Assembly (NCBI RefSeq): GCF_900177535.1 | Contig: NZ_FXAJ01000002.1 | Location: 124,001 to 188,000 of the forward strand | Direction: 5' to 3' | Origin: Priestia filamentosa | GTDB taxonomy: Bacteria > Bacillota > Bacilli > Bacillales > Bacillaceae_H | Length of the DNA: 64,000 nucleotides | In this document: positions 17,071-26,052 of the stretch, one piece after another | How positions within the stretch are numbered: position 1 is the first letter of the stretch | Layout of the letters: every line of letters starts with the position of its first letter | Position numbers and translations under genes: made by a program | Notes under the pieces: model-generated | What the model was told of the DNA's origin: nothing | Database searches by the model: none | What the model saw: the letters and a program-made list of their open reading frames with translations, nothing else

Positions 17071-18311
17071 TGCATAACTCACCTGCCAAATCGTCCGGCA
17101 AATACTCGGTTTTAGCTTTTTTATTTCTTGGTTGGTGTATTTCTTATATTGATCGAGCTGCAATTAACATCGGGATTGCCGCCATTGGCAGTGAGTTTAA
17201 TTTAAGTACAACGGTACTTGGAGTAGTATTAAGCAGTTTTTTTATTGGTTATGCTATTATGCAGCTACCAGGCGGATGGCTTGCTGATAAATTCGGTTCA
17301 AAAAAGATTATTATCAGTGCTATTTTAATTTGGTCTGTTTTTACAATATTCACTGGACTGTCTTGGTCATTAGCTTCACTGGTTGTGATACGCTTCTTAT
17401 TTGGAATTGGTGAAGGAGCTTATCCATCTGCTAGCTTAAAGGGAATCGCAGAAACGTTCCCTAAAAAAGAGAGACCTAGAATGGCTTCTATTTTAATGTC
17501 TTCTAACTATGTTGGAAGTGCTTTTGCTCCCCTTATTATTGCTCCGATGATTTTATTGTTAGGATGGAGAGAAACATTTTTCATTATTGGGGCAGTAGGG
17601 ATTGTTTTCGTGATATTTTATTGGCTTTTCATAAAGTCCCCTGTACAGAAAGAAGAAAAGCAAAGTAAAAGACCAGTAGAGAAAACGTCTTTAAAACAAC
17701 TATTAAAGATGCCGCTCATGTGGCAACTCGTTATTGCTTGGTTTGGATTAAGTATGGTCAATAAGGGCTTAGATTCTTGGATGCCAACGTATTTGATGAA
17801 TGTACGTAATTTAGATCTGAAAGCAATTGGGATTTTAACTCCTCTCCCTTTTGTTGCAGCAGGAATTGCTATGACAATGGGTGGATGGATTATGGACAAA
17901 TATTTTAGCGGCAAGGAAAAATATTTGTTGATTTCTAGCGCATCTTTAACAGCTATCTTTCTATACCTCATGTATAATGCTTCTTCTGTTGCAATGGTTA
18001 TCACCTTTCAAGCTCTTGTTTATTTCTTCAAATCTTTCGTTTTTGCAACAGTTACAGCTCTTCCTCAGAAAATGTTTTCAAAAGATATTATTGGTTCAGC
18101 AAGCGGAATGATCAATCTTGGCGGTCAATCTGCTGGATTTGTCTCACCTCTTATGATTGGAATTTTAATTAGCGCATTTAATGGCTCATATGATGCAGCT
18201 TTTTGGTTTCTTATTGCGTCAGCAGGACTCTCCATTATTTCAGGTTTAACGATTCAAAGAGTGCGAAAGACAACCGAGATAGACGATGCCCCAACGCCTA
18301 CTGTTTCGTAA
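17070..18311 (+). CDS. MFS transporter, anion:cation symporter (ACS) family
   Basis: A 413-aa 12-helix carrier. The N-terminus has SYIDRAAINIGIAAIG and LPGGWLADKFGSKKI, the ACS-family signature shared with GudP, ExuT and tartrate carriers, so the substrate is probably a small organic anion or N-acylated or dipeptide-like anion. The start overlaps the stop of the preceding peptidase gene (TAATG). Its place between a peptidase and a racemase suggests it imports their substrate. This is inference from context. Confidence 0.85.
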   Translation: MHNSPAKSSGKYSVLAFLFLGWCISYIDRAAINIGIAAIGSEFNLSTTVLGVVLSSFFIGYAIMQLPGGWLADKFGSKKIIISAILIWSVFTIFTGLSWSLASLVVIRFLFGIGEGAYPSASLKGIAETFPKKERPRMASILMSSNYVGSAFAPLIIAPMILLLGWRETFFIIGAVGIVFVIFYWLFIKSPVQKEEKQSKRPVEKTSLKQLLKMPLMWQLVIAWFGLSMVNKGLDSWMPTYLMNVRNLDLKAIGILTPLPFVAAGIAMTMGGWIMDKYFSGKEKYLLISSASLTAIFLYLMYNASSVAMVITFQALVYFFKSFVFATVTALPQKMFSKDIIGSASGMINLGGQSAGFVSPLMIGILISAFNGSYDAAFWFLIASAGLSIISGLTIQRVRKTTEIDDAPTPTVS

Positions 18312-18390
18312 TAGTCAAACTTTCTCTGCGATAAAAGAAACGTTTATTTTTTAGTAACAGATAGAGGATATAAACATTAGGAGGACGAAG

Positions 18391-19503
18391 ATGGAAATTG
18401 AAAAAGTAGTCTTGCGAAAAATGAAAATGAGATTGAAAAAGCCGTTTAAGGTTAGCTTTGCAGTTATAAAAGAAAGAGACTTTATTGTAGCGGAAGTTTA
18501 TTCTGGAAACTATGTAGGATATGGTGACTGTTCAGCTCTCCCTTTTCCTTTTTATAATGAAGAAACAAATCAAACAGCTTGGCACATTCTTAAAGACTAT
18601 CTTATTCCTATTCTTTTTGAAAAGCGAACGATTGATCATCCGGAGGAAATTAATAAACTATTCTCTCATATTCGGCGAAATCAGATGGCAAAATCAGCCT
18701 TAGATTGTGCTGTATGGGATTTGTATGCTAAAGAAAGTAATATGTCATTATGGAAAGCTTTAGGTGGGGAGCGTTTGCAAGTTGAAACAGGAGTGAGTAT
18801 CGGAATACAACAAACTCCAAATGACCTCTTACGCGTTATAGAAGGTCACTTAGAAGAAGGGTATCGCCGTGTAAAAGTTAAAATTAAGCCAGGTCAAGAT
18901 TTTTCCTATTTAGAGGAGGTTCGTAAACAGTTTGGAAATATTATGTTAATGGCAGACGCAAATTCTGCCTATTCTTTAAAGGATATAGAACTACTAAAAC
19001 AGCTAGACGATTTAAACTTATTAATGATTGAACAACCTTTAGCACATGATGATATTGTGGACCATGCAAAACTACAAAAGGAAATGAAAACAAGAATTTG
19101 TTTAGATGAAAGTATTCATTCTGTAGAAGATGCGAAAAAAGCTATTGAGTTAGGAAGCACAAAGACTATAAATATTAAAGTAGCACGTGTAGGGGGATTA
19201 ACAGAGGCAAAAAAAATTCACAACTTGTGTGCTGATCATAACATTCCTGTATGGTGTGGAGGAATGCTAGATACAGGTATCAGTCGCGCTCATAATATTG
19301 CTGTTGCAACTCTACCAAATTTTAAGTTTCCAGGTGACATCCCTGCCTCAAACCGTTACTGGGAAAAAGACTTTGTTTCTCCTGAAGTTGTGATTAATCA
19401 AAATAGTATGATTGAAGTGCCAAAAGGGCAGGGAATAGGTTTTCAACCCATTTCATCTTTGTATGAGGAATTCACTTATGAAAAGAAAGAGTTTGTAAGA
19501 TAA
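18391..19503 (+). CDS. Enolase-superfamily racemase/epimerase (OSBS/N-succinylamino acid racemase or dipeptide epimerase type)
   Basis: A 370-aa Mg-dependent enzyme of the muconate-lactonising subgroup that abstracts the alpha proton of a carboxylate. The first catalytic Lys lies in RVKVKIKPG. Metal ligands are Asp in MADANSAY, Glu in MIEQPLAHDD and Asp in CLDESI. The second Lys is in NIKVARVGGLTEAKKI. The C-terminal PVWCGGMLDTGISRAHN and FPGDIPASNRYWEKD closely resemble OSBS/NSAR proteins. No menaquinone genes are adjacent, so NSAR or dipeptide epimerase activity fits better than o-succinylbenzoate synthesis. GGAGG lies upstream of the ATG. Third gene of the operon. Confidence 0.82.
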   Translation: MEIEKVVLRKMKMRLKKPFKVSFAVIKERDFIVAEVYSGNYVGYGDCSALPFPFYNEETNQTAWHILKDYLIPILFEKRTIDHPEEINKLFSHIRRNQMAKSALDCAVWDLYAKESNMSLWKALGGERLQVETGVSIGIQQTPNDLLRVIEGHLEEGYRRVKVKIKPGQDFSYLEEVRKQFGNIMLMADANSAYSLKDIELLKQLDDLNLLMIEQPLAHDDIVDHAKLQKEMKTRICLDESIHSVEDAKKAIELGSTKTINIKVARVGGLTEAKKIHNLCADHNIPVWCGGMLDTGISRAHNIAVATLPNFKFPGDIPASNRYWEKDFVSPEVVINQNSMIEVPKGQGIGFQPISSLYEEFTYEKKEFVR

Positions 19504-19533
19504 AAGTTTTAGATGTAGAAAGGAGTGAGCAAG

Positions 19534-20865
19534 ATGCCATCAACAAATATAGCCGAGACTTGGAAAAAAAATCTCCTTGTCCAGCAAATTATGAATTATA
19601 AAGAAGTGTTATGGCTAAATGGCGATTATTTTATGAATAATGAAGCAACAATGAATCTATCTTTAAGTGAAAAGGATATTCTAGAAGCTGAACAGCGGTT
19701 AGAACGCTTTGCTCCATACCTTGCAAAAGTGTTTTCAGAAACAGAAGAGAAGGGCGGAATAATTGAATCTCCCTTAACAAATATAGTTTCTATGAAAACA
19801 GAACTAGAAAGCCGATATAACGTGTCTATACATGGTGAGATGTTTTTAAAGGAAGATAATAAACTTCCCATATCAGGTTCGGTAAAAGCGAGAGGCGGTA
19901 TTTATGAAGTTTTAAAACTAGCAGAAGATTTGGCAATGAAAAATAATATGATTCACCATGATGATGACTATACAAGATTTTCTCACTCTCAATTTAAATC
20001 TTTCTTTTCCAATTATTCTATTGTCTGTGGATCAACAGGGAATTTAGGATTAAGTATAGGAATTATGGGAGCTGTATTAGGATTTAATGTGGTTATCCAT
20101 ATGTCTAAAGACGCCAAACAGTGGAAAAAAGATTTATTAAGAAGTAAAGGTGCGAAGGTAGTAGAACATAGTGATGATTATAGCAAGGCGGTAGAAGTAG
20201 GGAGAAAACAGGCTCTTCAAGATGAGAGAAGCTATTTTGTTGATGATGAAAACTCAAGAAACCTATTTTTAGGATATGCTGTTGCTGCATTACGATTAAG
20301 AGAGCAGTTAAATGAAAAAGGGATAACAGTTAATAAAGAAAATCCGCTTTTTGTTTATTTACCTTGTGGAGTAGGAGGCGCTCCTGGAGGTATTACATTT
20401 GGTTTAAAGACCGTATTTGGGCATGGTGTTCATTGTTTCTTTGTTGAGCCTACTCATTCTCCATGTATGTTACTTGGACTTATGACGAAGCAGCATAGTA
20501 ATATATGTGTACAAGATTTTGGATTAGATAACCAAACAGAGGCAGATGGTCTTGCAGTCGGTAGGCCTTCTCGGTTTATTGGCGAGTTTTTAGAACATCT
20601 AATTTGTGGTGTGTATACAATATCAGATAATGAGTTGTTTTCTTTGTTGCATCTCTTAAAAGACAAAGAAGCGATTAAAGTAGAACCATCCGCAGCAGCT
20701 GGAATAGCTGGTCCGGTCGTTTTATATAGGAATAAGGAAAACCATCTTGTTACCGGTCAGTTAGAAAAAGCAACCCATATTGCGTGGAGTACAGGAGGTA
20801 ACATGGTACCAGAAGATATTTGGTACTCTTACTATGAAAAAGGAAAAATCATAACTCATAAATAG
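19534..20865 (+). CDS. dsdA: D-serine ammonia-lyase (D-serine dehydratase)
   Basis: A PLP enzyme that converts D-serine to pyruvate and ammonia in the cytosol. At 443 aa it matches the family. The PLP lysine is in ISGSVKARGG at residue 118, the same number as in E. coli DsdA. CGSTGNLGLSIG is the phosphate-binding/Asn segment, PCGVGGAPGG the Gly loop and PSAAAGIAGP a C-terminal family motif. The frame opens at a GTG at 19525, but that codon is inside the AAAGGAG ribosome binding site. ATG 19534 with 8-nt spacing is the start. It is the last gene of the operon, directly after the racemase and before a terminator. Confidence 0.93.
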   Translation: MPSTNIAETWKKNLLVQQIMNYKEVLWLNGDYFMNNEATMNLSLSEKDILEAEQRLERFAPYLAKVFSETEEKGGIIESPLTNIVSMKTELESRYNVSIHGEMFLKEDNKLPISGSVKARGGIYEVLKLAEDLAMKNNMIHHDDDYTRFSHSQFKSFFSNYSIVCGSTGNLGLSIGIMGAVLGFNVVIHMSKDAKQWKKDLLRSKGAKVVEHSDDYSKAVEVGRKQALQDERSYFVDDENSRNLFLGYAVAALRLREQLNEKGITVNKENPLFVYLPCGVGGAPGGITFGLKTVFGHGVHCFFVEPTHSPCMLLGLMTKQHSNICVQDFGLDNQTEADGLAVGRPSRFIGEFLEHLICGVYTISDNELFSLLHLLKDKEAIKVEPSAAAGIAGPVVLYRNKENHLVTGQLEKATHIAWSTGGNMVPEDIWYSYYEKGKIITHK

Positions 20866-20874
20866 TTTTATTCG

Positions 20875-20908
20875 AGAAGGCTATCATAAATAGCCTTCTT
20901 GTTTTTTT
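20875..20908 (+). terminator. Intrinsic terminator of the dsdA operon
   Basis: AGAAGGCTAT and ATAGCCTTCT form a 10-bp stem with a short loop and a run of seven T residues. Confidence 0.88.
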
Positions 20909-20921
20909 AGTTATGTAAGTT

Positions 20922-20939
20922 TTGTGAAGGTGTACACAA
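20922..20939. promoter_or_regulatory. Rex-type redox operator
   Basis: TTGTGAA-GGTG-TACACAA differs by one base from the Rex consensus TTGTGAA-N4-TTCACAA. It lies 5 bp upstream of the -35 box of the alcohol dehydrogenase promoter, a position suited to NADH/NAD-dependent repression. Confidence 0.6.
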
Positions 20940-20944
20940 TATCC

Positions 20945-20973
20945 TTGAATTCTTGCAATAGAATGTTTATAAT
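20945..20973 (+). promoter_or_regulatory. Sigma-A promoter of the alcohol dehydrogenase gene
   Basis: TTGAAT (20945-20950) and TATAAT (20968-20973) with an optimal 17-bp spacer. Confidence 0.65.
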
Positions 20974-21036
20974 AGCACACCTGTGCACAATTTATAACAG
21001 TGCTTGCAAATTTATAAAATGGAGAAGATTATACAT

Positions 21037-22209
21037 ATGGAGAATTTCACGTATCGTAACCCAACAAAATTGATTTTCGGAAAAGATCAGTTAAACGTTT
21101 TACCGGAGGAACTAAAAAACTACGGAAAAAATGTTTTGCTTGTTTATGGAGGCGGCAGTATTAAGCGAAATGGCTTATATGACAAAGTGATTAGCCTTCT
21201 AAATGACGCGGAAGCTAGCATATTTGAACTTGCTGGAGTAGAACCAAACCCACGTTTATCAACAGTAAGAAAAGGAATTGAAATTTGCCAAAACGAGAAA
21301 ATTGATTTCATGCTTGCTGTTGGGGGAGGAAGCGTAATCGACTGCACCAAAGCAATTTCAGCAGGAGCTGCATATGATGGTGACGTATGGGATATTATCA
21401 ATAAGAAAGTAACAGCTACAAAAGCATTGCCATTTGGTACTGTGCTAACTTTAGCAGCAACAGGTTCTGAGATGAATCCAGACTCTGTTATCACAAATTG
21501 GGAAACAAATGAAAAATACGTATGGGGTAGCGAAGTAACGCATCCAAAGTTTTCTATTTTAGACCCTGTTAACACGTTCTCTGTTCCTCGTGATCAAACA
21601 GTGTATGGCATGGTAGATATGATGAGTCATGTTTTTGAACAATATTTTCACAATGTCAAAAATACAAAGCTACAAGACCGTATGTGCTATTCTGTACTGC
21701 AAACGGTTATTGAAACAGCTCCAAAATTGCTTGAAGATCTTGAAAGCTATGAGCATCGTGAAACGATTTTATACTCAGGCACAATTGCTTTAAACGGTAC
21801 GCTTCAAATGGGATACTTCGGAGACTGGGCTTCTCATACAATTGAGCATGCGGTATCTGCTGTATATGATATTCCACATGCAGGTGGACTTGCTATTCTA
21901 TTCCCGCACTGGATGAGACATACGATTGATCAAGACGTAGATCGTATGAAAAATCTTATGACAAATATGTTTGAACTCGAAACGGAAGGAAAAACAGATA
22001 AAGAAATTGTACTAGAAGGAATTGATAAGCTAAGTGTATTTTGGTCAAGTCTAGGAGCGCCATCTCGATTAGCAGACTACAGTATTGGCGATGACCGACT
22101 AGAAGAAATTGCAGAAATTGCAGCTCGTGAAATGGAACACGGGGGCTTTGGAAACTTTAAAAAGCTGACGAAGGAAGACATACTTTCTATTCTTCGCGCA
22201 TCATTATAA
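21037..22209 (+). CDS. Iron-containing alcohol dehydrogenase (butanol dehydrogenase, YugJ/BdhA type)
   Basis: A 390-aa NAD(P)-dependent alcohol dehydrogenase of the group III iron family, likely reducing aldehydes with NADH when electron acceptors are limiting. [11 protein letters not shown] and [15 protein letters not shown] form the dinucleotide site. Metal ligands fall in [12 protein letters not shown] and [20 protein letters not shown]. The open frame starts at 21004, but GGAGAAG at 21021-21027 supports ATG 21037. The Rex-like operator upstream agrees with a fermentative, redox-controlled role. Monocistronic. Confidence 0.88.
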   Translation: MENFTYRNPTKLIFGKDQLNVLPEELKNYGKNVLLVYGGGSIKRNGLYDKVISLLNDAEASIFELAGVEPNPRLSTVRKGIEICQNEKIDFMLAVGGGSVIDCTKAISAGAAYDGDVWDIINKKVTATKALPFGTVLTLAATGSEMNPDSVITNWETNEKYVWGSEVTHPKFSILDPVNTFSVPRDQTVYGMVDMMSHVFEQYFHNVKNTKLQDRMCYSVLQTVIETAPKLLEDLESYEHRETILYSGTIALNGTLQMGYFGDWASHTIEHAVSAVYDIPHAGGLAILFPHWMRHTIDQDVDRMKNLMTNMFELETEGKTDKEIVLEGIDKLSVFWSSLGAPSRLADYSIGDDRLEEIAEIAAREMEHGGFGNFKKLTKEDILSILRASL

Positions 22210-22210
22210 A

Positions 22211-22243
22211 AAAAAACCTCCAGCCCGGCTGGAGGTTTTTTTA
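22211..22243. terminator. Bidirectional intrinsic terminator
   Basis: AAAAACCTCCAGCC and GGCTGGAGGTTTTT form a perfect stem with a 1-nt asymmetry at the loop, between convergent genes. Confidence 0.9.
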
Positions 22244-22247
22244 TTAT

Positions 22248-23444
22248 TTAGGATGAAACAGAAAGCTTTCCTTCCATATATCCAATAATTCTTTCTGCTT
22301 CTCTAACAGGGCCTGGGGCTTTTTCAAAACTTCGCTTGATAGCCTCAATTCCTTTTTTATACTTTTCATCTTTCAATACTTCTTCAACAGCATTTCTTAA
22401 AACAGCTGAAGTGACTGTCTCTTTTTCGATTCGATATCCTGCTTCGAGATCAACAAGGCGCTGTGCAACCATTGGCTGATCTTTGTCAAAAGGCATTACA
22501 ACAAGTGGTACTTCGAAATGAATACCTTCATTAACACTATTCATTCCTCCATGTGTAATAAAAACATCTGCTTTTTTCAAAACATCAAGCTGTGGCACGT
22601 AGCTGAAAATAAGAAAATTTTCAGGTGCTTCTTTTAGTTTTGAAAAGTCTGTTCTTTCACCAGCAGCGATGACCACTTTTCCATCGAAATCTGAAAAAGC
22701 TTCAATGCACTTGTTGAAAAATCCTTCGATATCATCTAATACAGTGCCCATTGAGATATAAATCACTTTTTCATTTTCAAGCTTCCAAAGTGGAAAAGAA
22801 TGTTCTACATTTCGATTAGGGAAGCTTGGTCCGATAAAGTGACATGTGCTGTCAAACAGTTCTCTCGTAGGTTGGAAAAATTCACTTGTATACACAACTG
22901 TTAGTTCTCCCTGATTGTTCATCAACTGAAGAAGGCTTTTTAGTTCGACGCCATATTCACTCTTAAATCTATCAATACTGTTTTGAACTTCCTCGCTAGG
23001 GAGAAAGTTAGCAGCGTTATGTGGATGAAGAGGGATCGCTTCTAAACGCTCTTCAGGCATTAAGAAGGATGCAGAAGATACAACTCCAGGAATGTTCAAA
23101 TAATCACGTACAAGTTCGCCAGCACCAAACTTATCATAAAAAACAAAGTCAAATTGAATGTTTTGTTTTAAAGTACTAACAATTTCAAGAACATGAAGGC
23201 ATGTTTTAACTTGAATATTTAAAAATGCGTTAAGCCCTTCAGGTGTAAAAGGTTTAATCGAGACACCTGTTACTAAATCAGGATGCGTATGTACAGAAGC
23301 GCCGACTCCTTCAAGACGAGTTCTAAAGCGTTCGGTTGTAACATAATGGACGTTATCTCCTCGCTTTTTGAAAGCTTCTACGATACCAAGGGTTGGATTT
23401 ACGTGTCCTTCAGCAGGAAAATTCACCATTAAAATATTTGCCAT
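22248..23444 (-). CDS. Macrolide-type UDP-glycosyltransferase (YjiC/YojK family)
   Basis: A 398-aa GT1-fold cytosolic enzyme that transfers a sugar from UDP-sugar to small hydrophobic acceptors. The N-terminal acceptor domain begins ANILMVNFPAEGHVNPTLGI, with the conserved His of GHVNP as catalytic base. The C-terminal donor domain has FSYVPQLDVLKKADVFITHGGMNSVNEG and PLVVMPFDKDQP, the PSPG-like nucleotide-sugar site with HGGMNS. ATG 23444 is preferred over the GTG at 23453 because the GTG overlaps the CGGAGTG ribosome binding site. Substrate unknown; such enzymes often detoxify or modify antibiotics and flavonoids. Confidence 0.85.
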   Translation of the reverse strand: MANILMVNFPAEGHVNPTLGIVEAFKKRGDNVHYVTTERFRTRLEGVGASVHTHPDLVTGVSIKPFTPEGLNAFLNIQVKTCLHVLEIVSTLKQNIQFDFVFYDKFGAGELVRDYLNIPGVVSSASFLMPEERLEAIPLHPHNAANFLPSEEVQNSIDRFKSEYGVELKSLLQLMNNQGELTVVYTSEFFQPTRELFDSTCHFIGPSFPNRNVEHSFPLWKLENEKVIYISMGTVLDDIEGFFNKCIEAFSDFDGKVVIAAGERTDFSKLKEAPENFLIFSYVPQLDVLKKADVFITHGGMNSVNEGIHFEVPLVVMPFDKDQPMVAQRLVDLEAGYRIEKETVTSAVLRNAVEEVLKDEKYKKGIEAIKRSFEKAPGPVREAERIIGYMEGKLSVSS

Positions 23445-23784
23445 TATATTCACTCCGTTTCTTTATTCTCTTTTATCGTAACGAACTCTGTTTACTTTTA
23501 CAACTGAAAAGGATAGGGATAACACTCTTATAATACAATGTCAATGAAAAAATATTTACAAAAAAGGATAGTTTAACCTAATATTCTTTATTGAAATAGA
23601 TTTCACTGTGTTAAAATTTAAGTATGAACTAAAATCCATTTTTAATAAAAATGTAGATTGGTATAGATTTCTGTGCTAATAAGAAGTGGAAATCCATTTT
23701 GTTTTATTCCAAAGTGATGAGCTAAATTAAAAAACTAGTATAGGAACATATTCAACGCTCATAAATTTTGGGAGGTCGTTTTTA
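23445..23784. other. Divergent intergenic region
   Basis: This 340-bp A+T-rich stretch separates the divergent UGT and membrane-protein genes. I see two similar segments containing AAATCCATTTT (around 23631 and 23690) but no gene or clear operator. Confidence 0.4.
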
Positions 23785-24567
23785 ATGTTAGATTATATCA
23801 GCTCTGTGGCCTACTTTGGATCGATTGCTGTAACGATGCTATCCATTCAAATTCTTCCGTTGCTTTCTCTTGTTATAGCCCTTATTCAACTCTTTTTTAA
23901 AGTCCGAGCTAAAACATCATTCTTGACTGTTTTGATAACTATCTTTATTAAGGTTGGCCATGATAGAGGAACATTAGACAAAGGGCACATAGAGATAGGA
24001 AGACTCATAGATTATATTTACGATCATTCTTTGTTAGGATATACGCTCCTACTCTCTTATATATACTTATTTTTTTGGTTCATTTACTCGCTTGTATGGT
24101 GGATAAGAAAATACATAGAAAATCGTTTCAAAGAGGTCAATGACAGGAGAGATAAAGATCAAGCGATAGTTACTAGGAAAAGAAAAGTGCTCGTTCTTTT
24201 CTGTATCCTCGCCTTTCTTCCGTTTATTCTTTTCACAGGTTATTATTCACATCAATATTATTTACAAAGAACACTGATTGTAGAAAGTCATTCTCCAAGG
24301 AATATAAATAAAATAGAAGTTTTTGAGAAGGGAAAGCCCGCGTTTATTGGTCCTTCAATGATAGAGGCTAGAGGCCATTCCTTAATTTATATAAACCGTC
24401 CTGTTTTCAATGACGGAAATGCGCTTTCCTCAGGCAATGTACTTGTCATATGGGAAGGTGATTATCGAGCGACGATTATTCTCCAAGGGAAAGGGCAGGA
24501 AGATGAAAAAATACAATTTATGATTTCTCCTAAGACAGGGGAAGAGACATTCAAAGTTTTACGTTAA
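23785..24567 (+). CDS. Hypothetical membrane protein, 260 aa
   Basis: Not recognised. Three hydrophobic stretches are visible (about residues 10-38, 85-108 and 136-154), followed by a ~105-residue hydrophilic C-terminal domain (LIVESHSPRNINKIEVFEKGKPAF..., SGNVLVIWEGDYRATIILQGKGQ). That tail is beta-rich and probably extracytoplasmic. GGGAGGTC lies upstream of the ATG, so the start is sound. A terminator follows. Function cannot be inferred. Confidence 0.7.
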   Translation: MLDYISSVAYFGSIAVTMLSIQILPLLSLVIALIQLFFKVRAKTSFLTVLITIFIKVGHDRGTLDKGHIEIGRLIDYIYDHSLLGYTLLLSYIYLFFWFIYSLVWWIRKYIENRFKEVNDRRDKDQAIVTRKRKVLVLFCILAFLPFILFTGYYSHQYYLQRTLIVESHSPRNINKIEVFEKGKPAFIGPSMIEARGHSLIYINRPVFNDGNALSSGNVLVIWEGDYRATIILQGKGQEDEKIQFMISPKTGEETFKVLR

Positions 24568-24589
24568 CAAGATCTCGCCTATTTTGTAA

Positions 24590-24625
24590 AAAAGAACTCC
24601 ACCTTCAAGGGAAGGGGAGTTCTTT
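24590..24625 (+). terminator. Intrinsic terminator
   Basis: AAAGAACTCC(a)CCTTC and GAAGG(g)GGAGTTCTTT form an interrupted stem with a modest T tract. Confidence 0.7.
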
Positions 24626-24811
24626 CTCATAGAAGGAGATAAAACGAAAAGGAACGGTCATCGACCACAATTGCAAAAGTTGGTTATTTGTAAAAGGTAA
24701 AGGTGTGATTGGTTAATAGTCATTGGTTTTGCTAAATCCATCACATGAACCAAACTTATTTTGGGAGGTTTCTCCTTCTATGCCTTGAAGGGAGTCTCAC
24801 CGCTTCAAGGT

Positions 24812-25324
24812 TTAAAAATATTTATCGCCATCAAATGAAAGATAAACAGCATAATTTTTAGCATTAATGCTGTTTGATAAACGATTAGCTCTTTTTTCTG
24901 CTTCCAAAGCTTTTAGGCGATATTGCTCTGGGTCAAACATTGCGAGCTTAACAATTTGTACTCCATCTCCATAGTATTGGTATTCTTCAATAGAAGATGA
25001 AGCATATGTTTTATATTTACGTGCTTTGGCTCTAAGTTGAGTTGCGAGCTCAATCGCTTCTACAATTGTAAGTGAAGTTTCATCAAACATAACTTTATTT
25101 TGTACGTTTGCTTCATACATAAGGCGATCAAGTAAACGTAAATCTCTTCTTACTTCTTCTACATCATTTTCAACATGTTTTAGAGTACGAGATTGTTGAG
25201 GTGGCTTTTGATCTTTTTCAATTTCTACAAAAGCGACACGATCCATTTCTTCCTCTAGCTCATGAATACGTGAAGATAGAACGCTTTTTAATTTTACAGC
25301 TTCAGCCAATGAAATAGTTGCCAT
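24812..25324 (-). CDS. DIP1984-family (septicolysin-like) protein
   Basis: A 170-aa soluble, strongly helical protein. The opening ISLAEAVKLKSVLSSRIHELEEE, then DVEEVRRDLRLLDRLMYEANVQN and TIVEAIELATQLRAKARKYK form a helical array like that in DIP1984-family proteins, sometimes labelled septicolysin. Biochemical function is unknown. No signal peptide. GGAGAATATAAG lies immediately upstream. It appears monocistronic. Confidence 0.6.
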   Translation of the reverse strand: MATISLAEAVKLKSVLSSRIHELEEEMDRVAFVEIEKDQKPPQQSRTLKHVENDVEEVRRDLRLLDRLMYEANVQNKVMFDETSLTIVEAIELATQLRAKARKYKTYASSSIEEYQYYGDGVQIVKLAMFDPEQYRLKALEAEKRANRLSNSINAKNYAVYLSFDGDKYF

Positions 25325-25345
25325 CTTATATTCTCCATTTCTTTC

Positions 25346-25495
25346 TCATTTTTTTATGAATATATAGTTTGTTTTTTTATTTTTTAGCTTGCTTTTTGAA
25401 GAGAACAACATAAAATATACTAGGAAAAAGAACGGCAGAAAATAGGGATCAGAAATTTTCCAAGAAGAGAAGACGTTAAAGAAATAAATAGTCAT
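25346..25495 (-). CDS. Possible small membrane peptide, 49 aa
   Basis: A short frame starting at ATG 25495 with AGAAGG 7 nt upstream. It encodes one hydrophobic segment (FLPFFFLVYFMLF) and a Lys-rich tail (SKSKLKNKKTNYIFIKK). The single-helix, basic-tail design is common among small bacterial membrane peptides, but A+T-rich DNA also gives such frames by chance. Confidence 0.3.
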   Translation of the reverse strand: MTIYFFNVFSSWKISDPYFLPFFFLVYFMLFSSKSKLKNKKTNYIFIKK

Positions 25496-25723
25496 AACTA
25501 CGCCTTCTAAAAAAACATATAATAACATTTCATAGCATTTTAGACATATTGTACCATAAAATTCTCTTTTGAATAGTAAAACATTTGAATGTTTTCTCTT
25601 GAATGATGATGCGTCTTATCATTACAAAAGGATTTCATCCCCTAACTAGGGAGTGAGGTAAGAAAGGAAAGGGATGGGAAAACTCATGTTTTATAAAAAA
25701 GGTATAACCGATTCTAAAAAAAC

Positions 25724-25753
25724 TTGACTTTTTAAAAAGATGTTCGCTATAAT
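25724..25753 (+). promoter_or_regulatory. Sigma-A promoter of the threonyl-tRNA synthetase gene
   Basis: TTGACT (25724-25729), 18-bp spacer, TATAAT (25748-25753). It precedes the first T-box leader by about 30 bp. Confidence 0.7.
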
Positions 25754-25785
25754 CACTACAACATAAAGTCAAATAGTTATTTAGC

Positions 25786-26032
25786 GATGAAAAGGACATG
25801 AATTGTTTTTACCTTTCTTTTTCAGAGAAAAGGGCCTTTGGCTGAGAGCCTTTAAGAAAGAAAAACAATTTACCACCTTTGAGCTTTTGCAGGGAAATAG
25901 ATGATTAGAGTATCTGCAAACGGAATAAACCGTTATCAAATCTTTGAGCATAGAGCCGGTTACGCTTTATGGAACTTAGGGTGGAACCACGACCGCACTC
26001 GTCCCTTGTATTGGGAGGAGTGCGGTTTTTTG
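25786..26032 (+). promoter_or_regulatory. T-box leader 1 (threonine-specific)
   Basis: A tRNA-sensing transcriptional attenuator. Stem I begins near GATGAAAAGGAC. The specifier loop has a threonine ACC codon in TTTACCACCTTTGAGC (~25872-25877). The T-box AGGGTGGAACCACG is at 25978-25991, and the terminator ACCGCACTC/GAGTGCGGT plus T run at 25992-26032. Uncharged tRNA-Thr should stabilise the antiterminator and allow read-through into the second leader. Confidence 0.93.
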
Positions 26033-26052
26033 TATAAAATTTTATAAAAGGC

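Noticed and set aside
18391-19503. Naming the enolase-superfamily gene menC
   Set aside because: No menaquinone genes are adjacent and the context is D-amino-acid catabolism; sequence motifs alone do not separate OSBS from NSAR.
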